7,688 bases of DNA from MWDF01 sp964577435 (GCA_964577435.1 CAZNZD010000073.1:1-7688), one strand, 5' to 3'; counted from the first letter of the stretch, positions 1-5,377 are shown. The notes: generated by a model from the letters alone, not told the origin. A program made the numbers and translations.

Positions 1-327
1 TGAGATTATCTTGGAACCAATTGCACCTTCTGTAGAATAGAGGTACGACAATAGCTTAAGGTCATAAACATCCAAAACCTCACGCTTATCAGACCAGTTA
101 TTAGTTATTGATGATAAGTAAGGTGCAAACACAACATCTGGGAATCCCGAATCAATGCGTGGTTCAACAAAGACCGCAAGGTTGGTCTTTTTACTTTTTC
201 GAATGAACGTATGGCAATAGTATTCGATGAACTGGCCTACGAGCTTATATTCGTCGCCAATAGTAATCGCCCGCGTAAACAAGCCAATATCTGGTCGACT
301 ACTGTTAATCATCATTACTCGACTCAT
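1..327 (-). CDS. Hypothetical protein with ExxxDSGFPD motif, 3' end cut by window edge
   Basis: This frame is open for 109 codons from ATG at 327 to the window edge, so the C-terminus is missing. An AAGGAG ribosome binding site lies 10-15 bases upstream. I do not recognise the family with certainty. Residues 50-70 read as a beta strand followed by E55, D59 and G-F-P-D (61-64), a pattern reminiscent of PD-(D/E)XK nuclease-like folds, in which a PD dyad precedes an acidic-x-Lys motif; D89-L-K91 is a possible partner. The end of the visible part (DLKLLSYLYSTEGAIGSKI) looks like the first helices of a winged helix, so a nuclease-like plus DNA-binding protein is one reading. Codon use is more AT-rich than in the replication genes to the right. 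The gene being real is likely; the nuclease reading is weak inference. Confidence 0.7.
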   Translation of the reverse strand, partial: MSRVMMINSSRPDIGLFTRAITIGDEYKLVGQFIEYYCHTFIRKSKKTNLAVFVEPRIDSGFPDVVFAPYLSSITNNWSDKREVLDVYDLKLLSYLYSTEGAIGSKIIS

Positions 328-501
328 TGTTCGCACGTCTCCTTATTAGAAATCTAGAGCAACTAGAATCCTTTATTAGAAGCTACCTTTAGCGGATATC
401 TTACTCCTCCAATACGGGATTATACACACGAAGAAATCATGCAGTTCTTGGAGGTGAGCTTGTCCTTTTCGTAGTAGCAAGCTTGGTGTTAGCTTTTCTC
501 C
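328..501. other. AT-rich intergenic stretch without a convincing gene
   Basis: No convincing ORF was found on either strand. The minus strand carries a 34-codon frame (376-480) with a TTG start 15 bases after an AAGGAG; it begins close behind the 502-717 gene, but its peptide is unremarkable and I do not call it. A TATAAT on the minus strand (419-424) could be a -10 box for the gene at the left edge, but no matching -35 box is present at normal spacing. Confidence 0.4.
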
Positions 502-717
502 TTAGAAAACCAGATTCCTCCGGCCATCAAGACGAATTCGACTGGCATCAGATGTGTTGGTCGCTGTCAATTTGAACTCATAATAATCCCTTCTCCAAAC
601 CGTCACCTTCTCTTTTCTGTACAATTTAGTGTAGCCAATCCATCCCCTTTTGGAAAGCTCCCTTACGCAAAGCATCCCAAGGCAACCCGTAGCCCCCGTG
701 AAGAACACATCCCTCAT
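502..717 (-). CDS. Small basic protein of unknown function (71 aa)
   Basis: ATG at 717 is preceded by GGGAGG at good spacing. The product is 71 residues and strongly basic, with many Arg and Lys (for example residues 34-43, around KVTVWRRDYYEF). The first 15 residues, VFFTGATGCLG, resemble the nucleotide-binding loop of extended short-chain dehydrogenases (TGATGxLG), but the next residues do not continue as a Rossmann fold and the protein is far shorter than that family. It could be a genuine small phage protein or the stub of a broken epimerase-like gene fused to other sequence. It lies downstream of the early operon, separated from it by a 218-base gap. Function unknown; moderate confidence that it is translated. 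Confidence 0.5.
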   Translation of the reverse strand: MRDVFFTGATGCLGMLCVRELSKRGWIGYTKLYRKEKVTVWRRDYYEFKLTATNTSDASRIRLDGRRNLVF

Positions 718-935
718 GAGCCCGTCCTCCCGTTCTTGTGAATACAGGCACTATCATCTATCCTATCTGAACGATGCAATCGTGGAATGGTTACATAGAA
801 ATGATATGTTCATCAGTTATCATGAAATATCGCCTGGAAGACAGGAAACGGCCCGGATGGCTCCTTGCCTATCCTGCCGTCTCCGATGAATCCTGAGCCC
901 GTTTCCTCGCGCCTGGGGGCCATCCATGCAGAGGG
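718..935. other. 218-base gap with nested inverted repeats, no gene seen
   Basis: No ORF here has a start and ribosome binding site on either strand; the plus-strand frames have no Shine-Dalgarno sequence and overlap the minus-strand genes. The stretch contains an 8-bp inverted repeat (GGAAACGG 844-851, CCGTTTCC 899-906) that encloses a second hairpin (855-874), and a weaker ATGATA/TATCAT pair (801-806, 818-823). It separates the compact operon on the right from the AT-richer genes on the left. Confidence 0.5.
844..906. repeat. Nested inverted repeat (possible structured RNA or DNA site)
   Basis: The outer arms are GGAAACGG at 844-851 and CCGTTTCC at 899-906, a perfect 8-bp match. Inside, GGATGGC (855-861) pairs with GCC-T-ATCC (867-874) around a 5-base loop, with one bulged T. 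Neither strand has a T-run after the arms, so this is not a classical intrinsic terminator. It lies 30 bases after the stop of the 936-1385 gene on the transcribed minus strand, where a 3'-end structure or attenuator would sit. Confidence 0.35.
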
Positions 936-1385
936 TCATCTCATGCGGATCTCCGTAGGGCTCTCATCTCGTGCCCTGGTTCGAATTATGCTGACGCCTT
1001 CAAGCATCTTGCGCAATCTGTCGATAGCGATCTCCCTTCCTGCCCCTGTCCCCTTAAGGCACAGCTTCTGGCCATAGCCTTCGAAGGTCTCCCTGCACTC
1101 CTTGACATCAGCGCAGTCTTCGCACGACATCGTAAGCTCCATGCCTGCAAGCGCCTTCCGTATCGCCTCATCCATCGTAACCGCAGGAGCTGGGAGCTGC
1201 CTGATGATGCCAACGGAGCTGTTCAGCTGCCCTATCGAAAGCGGCACCGGCCCCGGCATCTCCGATATGAACCTTGGCTTGCCCTTCCCGTGCTGCCAAT
1301 CCGCTATCAGTATCTTCCTGTCCTTCCACAGGGCATACAGCTCCTGCCCCTCCGAAAGCGCCTTGATCCCCTCAATCACTGTCAT
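936..1385 (-). CDS. Hypothetical phage protein with Cys cluster (149 aa)
   Basis: I chose ATG at 1385 rather than an earlier in-frame start because it gives a 14-base overlap with the preceding gene and has AAGG at about 9 bases. The N-terminal 30 residues (MTVIEGIKALSEGQELYALW...) resemble the short strand-helix start common in small phage early proteins, but I cannot name the family. Residues 88-109 hold C88-x2-C91-x5-C97-x11-C109, a plausible zinc or other metal site. The C-terminal third (120-149) is rich in Arg and probably helical. It is the last gene of the tightly coupled early operon, behind the Lar-like and replication genes, which suggests an accessory early function. Function unknown. 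Confidence 0.7.
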   Translation of the reverse strand: MTVIEGIKALSEGQELYALWKDRKILIADWQHGKGKPRFISEMPGPVPLSIGQLNSSVGIIRQLPAPAVTMDEAIRKALAGMELTMSCEDCADVKECRETFEGYGQKLCLKGTGAGREIAIDRLRKMLEGVSIIRTRARDESPTEIRMR

Positions 1386-1623
1386 GGCTGTGTGCCTTCC
1401 CTCCCGAATGACTTTCCGTTGCATCTATGAGCTGGCATATGCGAAAGGCTATGTCCCTCGCCTGCCTGTTTAGCCGGTCAGTGGCCTCAGCCACATCCCC
1501 TATCATGGCCTCACCGTTTCTTAACAATCTGCGTAGGCTCTCATCTGCTTTCCTATACCCCCAGAGGTCCATCCCCAGCTGGCCCTTCATCATCAGCGCA
1601 GCCGCCTTGAGCTCCTCGTCCAT
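1372..1623 (-). CDS. Small helical hypothetical protein (83 aa)
   Basis: ATG at 1623 has an AGGAGG ribosome binding site 7 bases upstream, which supports this frame although it lies inside the tail of the Lar-like ORF (71-base overlap). The 83-residue product appears almost entirely alpha-helical, with alternating Leu/Ala and charged residues (AAALMMKGQLGMDLWGYRKA, LRRLLRNGEAMIGDVAEATD), and ends in a polar His/Ser/Asp tail. No catalytic motif is seen and I do not recognise the family. Its stop overlaps the start of the next gene by 14 bases, so it is translated as part of the early operon. Confidence 0.65.
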   Translation of the reverse strand: MDEELKAAALMMKGQLGMDLWGYRKADESLRRLLRNGEAMIGDVAEATDRLNRQARDIAFRICQLIDATESHSGGKAHSHDSD

Positions 1624-1846
1624 CAGGCACCCTCCTGTTCCATGCCGCGATGGCGCTCTTGGTCGCCTTGTTCCTGTCCCTGGCGTCTCCCTTCATGTAC
1701 ACCCTGCCCGGACCCGTGCAGCCGCATCCCCTGCAGACTACGGTCACAAGGCACTGAGTGCCGTTGATGAGATCCAGATAGTGCTCTTCCCCTTCCCTCC
1801 CGCAGTGAGGGCACGTAAGCAGCATAAGCGGGAACCTGTACACCAT
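1553..1846 (-). CDS. Lar-like restriction-alleviation / zinc-ribbon protein
   Basis: An ideal AAGGAGG lies 6 bases before ATG at 1846. The 97-residue product carries C12-PH-C15-G and C38-RG-C41-G, two zinc knuckles 22 residues apart, followed by a segment ending AIAAWNRR (65-72). This order (CPxCG, CxxCG, then an AIxAWNRR end) is the signature of Lar-family small phage proteins. The founding member, Rac prophage Lar, relieves type I restriction; most relatives are untested. Residues beyond about 73 are Gly/Ala/Asp-rich, look unlike the family and coincide with the start of the next gene, so the functional protein probably ends near the WNRR motif. The family call is good; anti-restriction activity here is inference. 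Confidence 0.75.
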   Translation of the reverse strand: MVYRFPLMLLTCPHCGREGEEHYLDLINGTQCLVTVVCRGCGCTGPGRVYMKGDARDRNKATKSAIAAWNRRVPDGRGAQGGCADDEGPAGDGPLGV

Positions 1847-1865
1847 GAGCTTCCTCCTTCGGCCT

Positions 1866-2150
1866 CTAGCACGGGGCCACCCATGGCCCTCTGGCTTCGT
1901 CCAGCACTTCCAGTATCGCCTGGGTATCCGGCACTGCCACGTACCCTGTGTCTATCTGCCGCTCGAACGCAAAGGCCAGCATGTTTGCCGCATACCTACG
2001 CTCGTCCAGCGCTGCCATGTACTCCTCGAAGTCCATCTTCTCGCCATCGTCCATGCGGCGCTTGAGGTCTTGGCAGAATCTCTTCGCCTTGCGCCACTCC
2101 TCGATGAGAGGCATGAGCTTTTCTGTTTCAGGATTATGCTGCATGGACAT
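1866..2150 (-). CDS. Helical hypothetical phage protein (94 aa)
   Basis: ATG at 2150 (or the Met two codons later) follows AGGGGG at suitable spacing and lies 17 bases inside the end of the helicase loader gene, so translation is coupled. The product is rich in Glu, Lys, Arg and Leu. Residues 5-60 probably form two or three long helices, possibly a coiled coil (KLMPLIEEWRKAKRFCQDLK, DFEEYMAALDERRYAANML). No catalytic motif is seen and the family is not recognised. Being wedged between the helicase loader and the Lar-like gene, it is probably an early-expressed accessory protein. Confidence 0.7.
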   Translation of the reverse strand: MSMQHNPETEKLMPLIEEWRKAKRFCQDLKRRMDDGEKMDFEEYMAALDERRYAANMLAFAFERQIDTGYVAVPDTQAILEVLDEARGPWVAPC

Positions 2151-2730
2151 TGCTTGAGCCCCCTATCCTCGCAATCTGCTCCTTGTCGGGCCTTTCGATG
2201 CTATCCAGCAGCTTGTGGCTTGCCTGCTTCCCTAGCGCCTTCGCCCTTTCAAGCACCAGCGGTGGGATGAACATCGTATCCTGCGCCTGCTTCCTGATCA
2301 CCGAGTAGATCCTCATGAACTGCCCCCTGATGACCTCCGTGTTATCGGCTTCGTCTATAGCCTGAAGCCCCCCTATCTGCTCCACCGCGTGGACTATCAG
2401 CGGATATGGCTTAAGCCTTTCCTCGCCCTTGTGGTAGCGCCCCAGACCGCAGTAGAGGATCGCATCGCTTACGATGTGCCATGCCTCGCCTTCCCCAGGT
2501 ATCCCAAGACCCACGAGTCCTCGCATGGCCTCGCTGATATCAGCAGCCGTCGGAGGGTACTTCGAGGTATCCAGCGTCCTCAGCACCGCTGTCTGCAGGT
2601 CGATGAGCGAGTAATGCCCCAGCAGCATGTGCCATATGTCGATCAAAGGCTCCGACAGCTCGTACTTGTTATTGGGGTAGTTTGCGTTTATCATGTCGAA
2701 AATCACCAGTATCTCCTGCTTAGTTGCCAT
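2134..2730 (-). CDS. Phage helicase loader, G39P-like
   Basis: The 198-residue protein begins MATKQEILVIFDMINANYPN and continues with a Trp-containing helix (residues 32-40), then LDTSKYPPTAADISEAM (53-69). This layout (KQEI..I...I.A.YP, a helical bundle, then a KxPPTxADI motif) matches the N-terminal domain of the SPP1 G39P family (Inhibitor_G39P), which loads the replicative DnaB-type helicase onto initiator-bound origin DNA. The C-terminal half (85-170) has helices such as FMRIYSVIRKQ that may contact helicase; this is inference. The start overlaps the end of the initiator gene by 11 bases, as expected for an initiator-loader pair. The helicase itself is not in this window and is presumably host-encoded or lies further left. 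Confidence 0.75.
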   Translation of the reverse strand: MATKQEILVIFDMINANYPNNKYELSEPLIDIWHMLLGHYSLIDLQTAVLRTLDTSKYPPTAADISEAMRGLVGLGIPGEGEAWHIVSDAILYCGLGRYHKGEERLKPYPLIVHAVEQIGGLQAIDEADNTEVIRGQFMRIYSVIRKQAQDTMFIPPLVLERAKALGKQASHKLLDSIERPDKEQIARIGGSSNVHAA

Positions 2731-3733
2731 TATTGCCCTCCTCTGCCCTGAACTTCAGCATCAGCTCCTGAGCTATCCTTGCGTTCCTCTGGGCGTTAGT
2801 CTCCGGCTTATCCCTGGTACCTCCTGACTGTAGGGGCTTCAAGCCTGCCGGTGCCCTCGCTGAGTCGTCGTATTTGCCCTCCAGCACCTTCGCGGCGTTC
2901 TGCTCCTTCATGAGCCAGTCGAAGTCGGCGCTCCACGCCCTGTCGTTGATGCCGTTCAGGAAGCTTGACCTGCTTGCCTTTGCGAACAACTCCCGGAAGT
3001 GCGCCATGGGGTCGGCCCTGTTGTTCTTCCAACGGGCGCTTATCGCTTTTCTGCGCTGCACTGTGAGAGACCTGACCTTCCTCATCCCGGTGCAAGTCTC
3101 GTTGAAGGCTTTTATGATCTGCTCATGTGGTACATTCCCGACAAGGCTCGCCTGCCGTAGGTCAGGCATCCCGTCCGCCCTTCCCCTTGGATCCCTATCA
3201 CTATCACTGTCACTATCACTGTCACTATCACTATCACTATCACTATCTGTGGTTGCAAAGGTGCAGCTTTTTAGTTGCAAGCTTTCTTCTATTTGGTTGC
3301 AAGGTTGCTGAAGCTTAGCATCTATAAAGTCGTAAGCTTTCGGTAATACCGTACCGCCTGCACTGCTGTCTTTCTGCTCTTCTGTCGCATTCCTGCAACT
3401 ATCTGGTGATGGATACTTCGAAGGCTTTGCATACCTGGGCCTCTGATAAGAACTCCACTTAGTGAAGGCGATATACTCCACTCCGTCAACCTCGTAGATT
3501 TGCACGTTCGGACATGCTCTTGCGATGCTATCCCGCATAACTTTCACTTCTGCATTAGTCATATCGTCATAAGGGAATATGATGCTTCTTAGGAAAGCGG
3601 GATTGCCGGGCAGCCTGCCTTCATCGTCTGCATTAGAGAACAATCCTACAAACATCAACCTCTCAATATGTGTTAGCATCCCTACTGAGGGATCTGACCA
3701 GAATTCCGGGTGTAGCATTCTTTGCCTCGCCAT
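2720..3733 (-). CDS. Phage replication initiator / replisome organiser with Ser-Asp linker
   Basis: I chose ATG at 3733 (GAGG 9 bases upstream) over a GTG at 3748 that lacks a spaced ribosome binding site; this gives 337 residues. Residues 1-105 form a winged-helix-like domain (HPEFWSDPSVGMLTHIERLM, DDEGRLPGNPAFL, VEYIAFTKWSSYQRP), the usual N-terminus of Gram-positive phage replisome organisers. Residues about 105-205 are a polar linker containing eight Ser-Asp pairs (about 162-179). Residues 205-290 match the C-terminal domain of these proteins: a helical start, then KVRSLTVQRRKAISARW, FRELFAKASRSSFLNG and WSADFDWLMKEQNAAKVLEG. It should bind the element's origin, which is often located inside such genes, and recruit the loader encoded immediately downstream. 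Confidence 0.82.
   Translation of the reverse strand: MARQRMLHPEFWSDPSVGMLTHIERLMFVGLFSNADDEGRLPGNPAFLRSIIFPYDDMTNAEVKVMRDSIARACPNVQIYEVDGVEYIAFTKWSSYQRPRYAKPSKYPSPDSCRNATEEQKDSSAGGTVLPKAYDFIDAKLQQPCNQIEESLQLKSCTFATTDSDSDSDSDSDSDSDSDRDPRGRADGMPDLRQASLVGNVPHEQIIKAFNETCTGMRKVRSLTVQRRKAISARWKNNRADPMAHFRELFAKASRSSFLNGINDRAWSADFDWLMKEQNAAKVLEGKYDDSARAPAGLKPLQSGGTRDKPETNAQRNARIAQELMLKFRAEEGNNGN
3195..3248. repeat. Hexanucleotide tandem repeat encoding (Ser-Asp)n
   Basis: Nine near-identical 6-bp units run without a break. On the plus strand they are CTATCA or CTGTCA, and the last unit is CTATCT. Differences fall at the third base of Asp codons (GAT/GAC). The repeat sits in the disordered linker of the replication initiator, in frame, so gain or loss of units changes linker length without a frameshift. 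Confidence 0.95.
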
Positions 3734-3767
3734 GTGCCCAATCCTCACTCCCTGTCATGCTGAATTT

Positions 3768-4091
3768 CTATAGCCTGATGAGCCTTCCCAGTACTGCTCT
3801 TCCTATCCTCAGCCCGTTCTCGTCCTCGTCCAGGAAACCATGCCTCTTAAGCATCTCGACGGTATCCTCCAGGTTGCCAAGCGCCTTAAGCTCTTCGGTC
3901 CTCAGATCCTCTAGCTTGCACTGTTTGCCCTTCTCGTTTCTTATGTACGCGCTGTCATCTATCGAGGCTGCCTGCACTGCCAGGCTGATGAAGCAGATGA
4001 TCGCCTTGATGCCGCCCTTCTCATTGACCAGATCGATTACTAGTCTCCTTCCGAAGAAGTCGTTGGCTACCTCTATGTAATCCTTCCCCAT
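3768..4091 (-). CDS. Winged-helix-like protein, possible second replisome-organiser N-domain
   Basis: ATG at 4091 is preceded by GGAG at 8 bases. The 107-residue protein resembles in layout the N-terminal domain of phage replisome organisers: a start with DYIEVANDFFGRR, a hydrophobic helix (GIKAIICFISLAVQAAS), a short insertion with AYIRNEKGK, then a recognition-helix-like region and a wing (TVEMLKRHGFLDEDENGLRI, 79-98). The resemblance is by pattern only. It sits 34 bases upstream of the full-length initiator gene and could be a DNA-binding partner or a regulator of replication. A stand-alone wHTH of this type beside a complete initiator is somewhat unusual. Moderate confidence in the gene, low in the role. 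Confidence 0.6.
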   Translation of the reverse strand: MGKDYIEVANDFFGRRLVIDLVNEKGGIKAIICFISLAVQAASIDDSAYIRNEKGKQCKLEDLRTEELKALGNLEDTVEMLKRHGFLDEDENGLRIGRAVLGRLIRL

Positions 4092-4341
4092 CTCAATGTC
4101 TCCAATCCGCTCATTGAGCTCTTACTGGTCTTGTTGTCTGCAGTGAGGCTGAGAGGTTGCTTATCACATAGCCACACCTCTCATTTCCGCACTCATTCCC
4201 CTTGTCTCATGGAGGTTTACCTGTTTTTCTCTTGTGGTATGGCGCACTCTGGGTTCTTGTGTGCTATATTCTTGGTAGTGAACTCTTGTGATGTTCCTAC
4301 CGCTCTCTTAGTTGGATGGGCTCTTTGCAGAGGGCCCATCC
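4092..4341. other. 250-base gap in the early operon with a hairpin and one possible small ORF
   Basis: This is the widest break inside the otherwise packed operon. It holds the candidate 42-aa ORF at 4217-4345 and the hairpin at 4315-4340. Below 4217 there are only very short minus-strand frames, such as a 10-codon one starting with ATGAGTGCGG. Another frame without a start codon would read ECGNERCGYVISNL, which resembles the end of a zinc ribbon. I see no promoter with good boxes here. Confidence 0.4.
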
Positions 4342-4345
4342 TCAT
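4217..4345 (-). CDS. Possible 42-aa small protein joined by ATGA overlap
   Basis: The stop of the 4342-4533 gene and an ATG share the sequence ATGA, the classical arrangement for coupled translation. From that ATG (4345) a 42-codon frame runs to TAA at 4217-4219. The peptide is basic, with many Lys, Arg, Thr and Gln and a single Cys (NPEC near residue 34). Its own ribosome binding site is poor, so it would depend on ribosomes finishing the preceding gene. The hairpin at 4315-4340 lies in its first codons. No family is recognised and it may be fortuitous. Confidence 0.35.
   Translation of the reverse strand: MRMGPLQRAHPTKRAVGTSQEFTTKNIAHKNPECAIPQEKNR
4315..4340. repeat. Hairpin immediately after the 4342-4533 gene
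   Basis: GATGGGC (4315-4321) pairs perfectly with GCCCATC (4334-4340); a further TCT/AGA pair closes a TTGC loop with a GG bulge. It begins two bases beyond the stop codon of the preceding minus-strand gene. There is no U-run after it, so it is not a classical terminator. It could stabilise mRNA ends or moderate translation of the small ORF it overlaps. Confidence 0.5.
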
Positions 4346-4533
4346 TTCTGCAGGGCCTTGAAGTTCCTGTACTCCAGCAGGATCCCGACTATCAGGCCCA
4401 CCTCAGTTGACAGCGGTCCTCCGTAGGCCAGTTCCAGCAGCTGCCTTATATCAGGCTCCCGGCAAATGAGCTTGCCCATCCTCACTGCCTCTATATATTC
4501 CTCCCAGTTCAGCTTCACCGTAGTTTCAGGCAT
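4342..4533 (-). CDS. Small hypothetical protein (63 aa)
   Basis: ATG at 4533 lies 8 bases inside the end of the membrane-protein gene, whose last codons supply a GAGG-containing ribosome binding site (GAGGGAGGAATGAGGA region). The 63-residue product starts PETTVKLNWEEYIEAVRMGK and ends with a helix of Leu, Ile and Val (LSTEVGLIVGILLEYRNF). It is acidic to neutral, with no transmembrane segment of full length and no recognised motif. The close coupling on its upstream side, and possibly an ATGA overlap on the downstream side, supports a real early gene. Function unknown. Confidence 0.65.
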   Translation of the reverse strand: MPETTVKLNWEEYIEAVRMGKLICREPDIRQLLELAYGGPLSTEVGLIVGILLEYRNFKALQK

Positions 4534-4714
4534 TCCTCATTCCTCCCTCTCTTCTGTTGTACCTGGCTATCGAATGCTTCTCTTCCTTAAGCCTTCTTAC
4601 GAATAACAGCAGGTCGTCTGCCAATGCCATCAGCCCTAGCAGGCCCATGAACAGCGCTACCGAGATTAGAAGCCAGTACGCTTCTGCTGGTAATTGGGAT
4701 AGTAGCCTGAACAT
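4526..4714 (-). CDS. Small single-pass membrane protein (62 aa), overlapping start
   Basis: The 62-residue product has one clear membrane segment (about residues 10-32, AYWLLISVALFMGLLGLMAL) followed by a helix with charged residues (DDLLLFVRRLKEEKHS) and a basic tail, so it is probably an inner-membrane protein with a cytoplasmic C-terminus. AAGGAGG lies 12 bases before ATG at 4714, a little far but clear. The first 128 bases are shared out of frame with the end of the HTH-like ORF (4587-4979). The membrane helix and ribosome binding site make this frame the more convincing of the two in the shared stretch. Role unknown; small phage membrane proteins of this kind can act in superinfection exclusion or membrane stress, but nothing here shows that. 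Confidence 0.65.
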   Translation of the reverse strand: MFRLLSQLPAEAYWLLISVALFMGLLGLMALADDLLLFVRRLKEEKHSIARYNRREGGMRNA

Positions 4715-4979
4715 CTGGTATCGTCTCCTCCTTCTCTGCTTTGTTCAGCTGTCTGGTCCACCACTCACCGCTGATTAATTGGTCCGCCACCATTCTATGT
4801 ATTGTTCTGAACCTGCCCCTCGTAATGACCGGTATCCCATTATCGACCACCATTGCCTGAGCTTTCTTACGGGTCATTCCCATGCACTGTCCAAGCTGTT
4901 CGAAGGTGAGTTCAATACCGAAATCTGACGGTGACGGGAAGTTCGTCCTGGGTCTTCCTAGTTTCCTAACCGGACTCAT
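4587..4979 (-). CDS. HTH-like phage protein, possible excisionase or early regulator (130 aa)
   Basis: ATG at 4979 has GGAGGAGG directly upstream at normal spacing, much better than the GTG at 5009. Residues 24-62 (LTFEQLGQCMGMTRKKAQAM, then VVDNGIPVITRGRFRTIHR) look like a helix-turn-helix of the MerR/excisionase kind: a first helix, a turn, a recognition helix with TRKKA, then a short wing giving GIPVI-RGRFR before the next helix. That layout (HTH followed by a GIPVxxxGRxR wing) is typical of excisionases and small DNA-binding adaptors. Residues from about 89 on (rich in Ser, Ala, Arg and Gly) coincide with the start of the membrane-protein gene and look like non-selected sequence. Position behind the Cro-like gene fits an early regulator or Xis. 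Confidence 0.6.
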   Translation of the reverse strand: MSPVRKLGRPRTNFPSPSDFGIELTFEQLGQCMGMTRKKAQAMVVDNGIPVITRGRFRTIHRMVADQLISGEWWTRQLNKAEKEETIPDVQATIPITSRSVLASNLGSAVHGPARADGIGRRPAVIRKKA

Positions 4980-5001
4980 CTGTGACCTCCTCCAAATCTG
5001 C

Positions 5002-5085
5002 TTAATCACTCTGTCTTTTGTAACCGCTTGAAGTACTAGTCTCTGGGGATGATTCTCTTGCTATCACCCATTTCTCAGCGGACAT
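5002..5085 (-). CDS. Possible 27-aa small ORF between Cro-like and HTH-like genes
   Basis: ATG at 5085 follows GGAAAG at about 7 bases, and a 27-codon frame runs to TAA at 5002-5004, with the start MSAEKWVIARESSPETSTSS. It would fill most of the 138-base space between two clear genes of an otherwise packed operon. The peptide is polar and Ser-rich with no recognisable motif. It may be a real small protein or leader sequence; the evidence is slight. Confidence 0.3.
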   Translation of the reverse strand: MSAEKWVIARESSPETSTSSGYKRQSD

Positions 5086-5117
5086 AGTGTTACTTTCCAA
5101 TCTCTTTCCTGTTACCC

Positions 5118-5336
5118 TTAGATTGTCTGCTGCGGTTGAGTGTACCCTTCGATTAGATTCGCAAGAGGTACTCCAAGAGCTTCGGAAAGCACCTTCCATT
5201 GATTCGGGTTCAACCTAGGCGTTGCATCATTCTCAATCTGGTAGAAACGCTGCCTAGAGAGCCCAAGCTTCCTTGCTATTGTCCTTTGATTGATACCCCT
5301 TTCTACGCGCAGATTCTTGATGGTTATAGGATTCAT
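5118..5336 (-). CDS. Cro-like / Xre-family HTH regulator (72 aa)
   Basis: This is the first gene of the minus-strand early operon. The 72-residue protein is almost entirely one Cro/C1-type helix-turn-helix: residues 5-60 read IKNLRVERGINQRTIARKLG, LSRQRFYQIENDA, then WKVLSEALGVPLANLIEGY. The Q17-x3-A21-x3-L24 pattern, the SRQRFYQIE recognition helix and the closing L-x2-LI-G are family hallmarks. It should bind the operators between itself and the divergent repressor gene and, like lambda Cro, favour lytic or excisive development by limiting repressor synthesis; that role is inferred from position. AGGAGG lies 7 bases before the ATG, and a near-consensus sigma-A promoter lies at 5388-5416. 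Confidence 0.85.
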   Translation of the reverse strand: MNPITIKNLRVERGINQRTIARKLGLSRQRFYQIENDATPRLNPNQWKVLSEALGVPLANLIEGYTQPQQTI

Positions 5337-5377
5337 CCTCCAGCCTCCTATGCGTTTAGACCTATTTATTATGTCCT

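Noticed and set aside
419..424. TATAAT on the minus strand upstream of the left-edge gene
   Set aside because: No -35 hexamer at 15-19 bases and no extended -10; not enough for a promoter call.
1427..2065. Long plus-strand frame of 212 codons
   Set aside because: No ribosome binding site, low-complexity Pro/Ser/Arg/Leu composition, and it lies antisense to four minus-strand genes with good starts; it is a shadow of their GC-rich codons.
3195..3248. CRISPR-like or iteron array
   Set aside because: Units are 6 bp without spacers; it is a coding microsatellite. An iteron role is kept only as a possibility in the findings.
2874..3311. Plus-strand frame encoding runs of Ser-Leu
   Set aside because: It is the antisense reading of the (Ser-Asp) hexamer repeat and the initiator gene, with no ribosome binding site.
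4092..4200. Frame reading ECGNERCGYVISNL on the minus strand, like the end of a zinc ribbon
   Set aside because: No start codon or ribosome binding site, and the frame is closed by an upstream stop; at most a remnant.
4800..4815. GTTCTGAAC palindrome inside the HTH-like gene
   Set aside because: Wrong orientation and spacing for a LexA box and located inside coding sequence.
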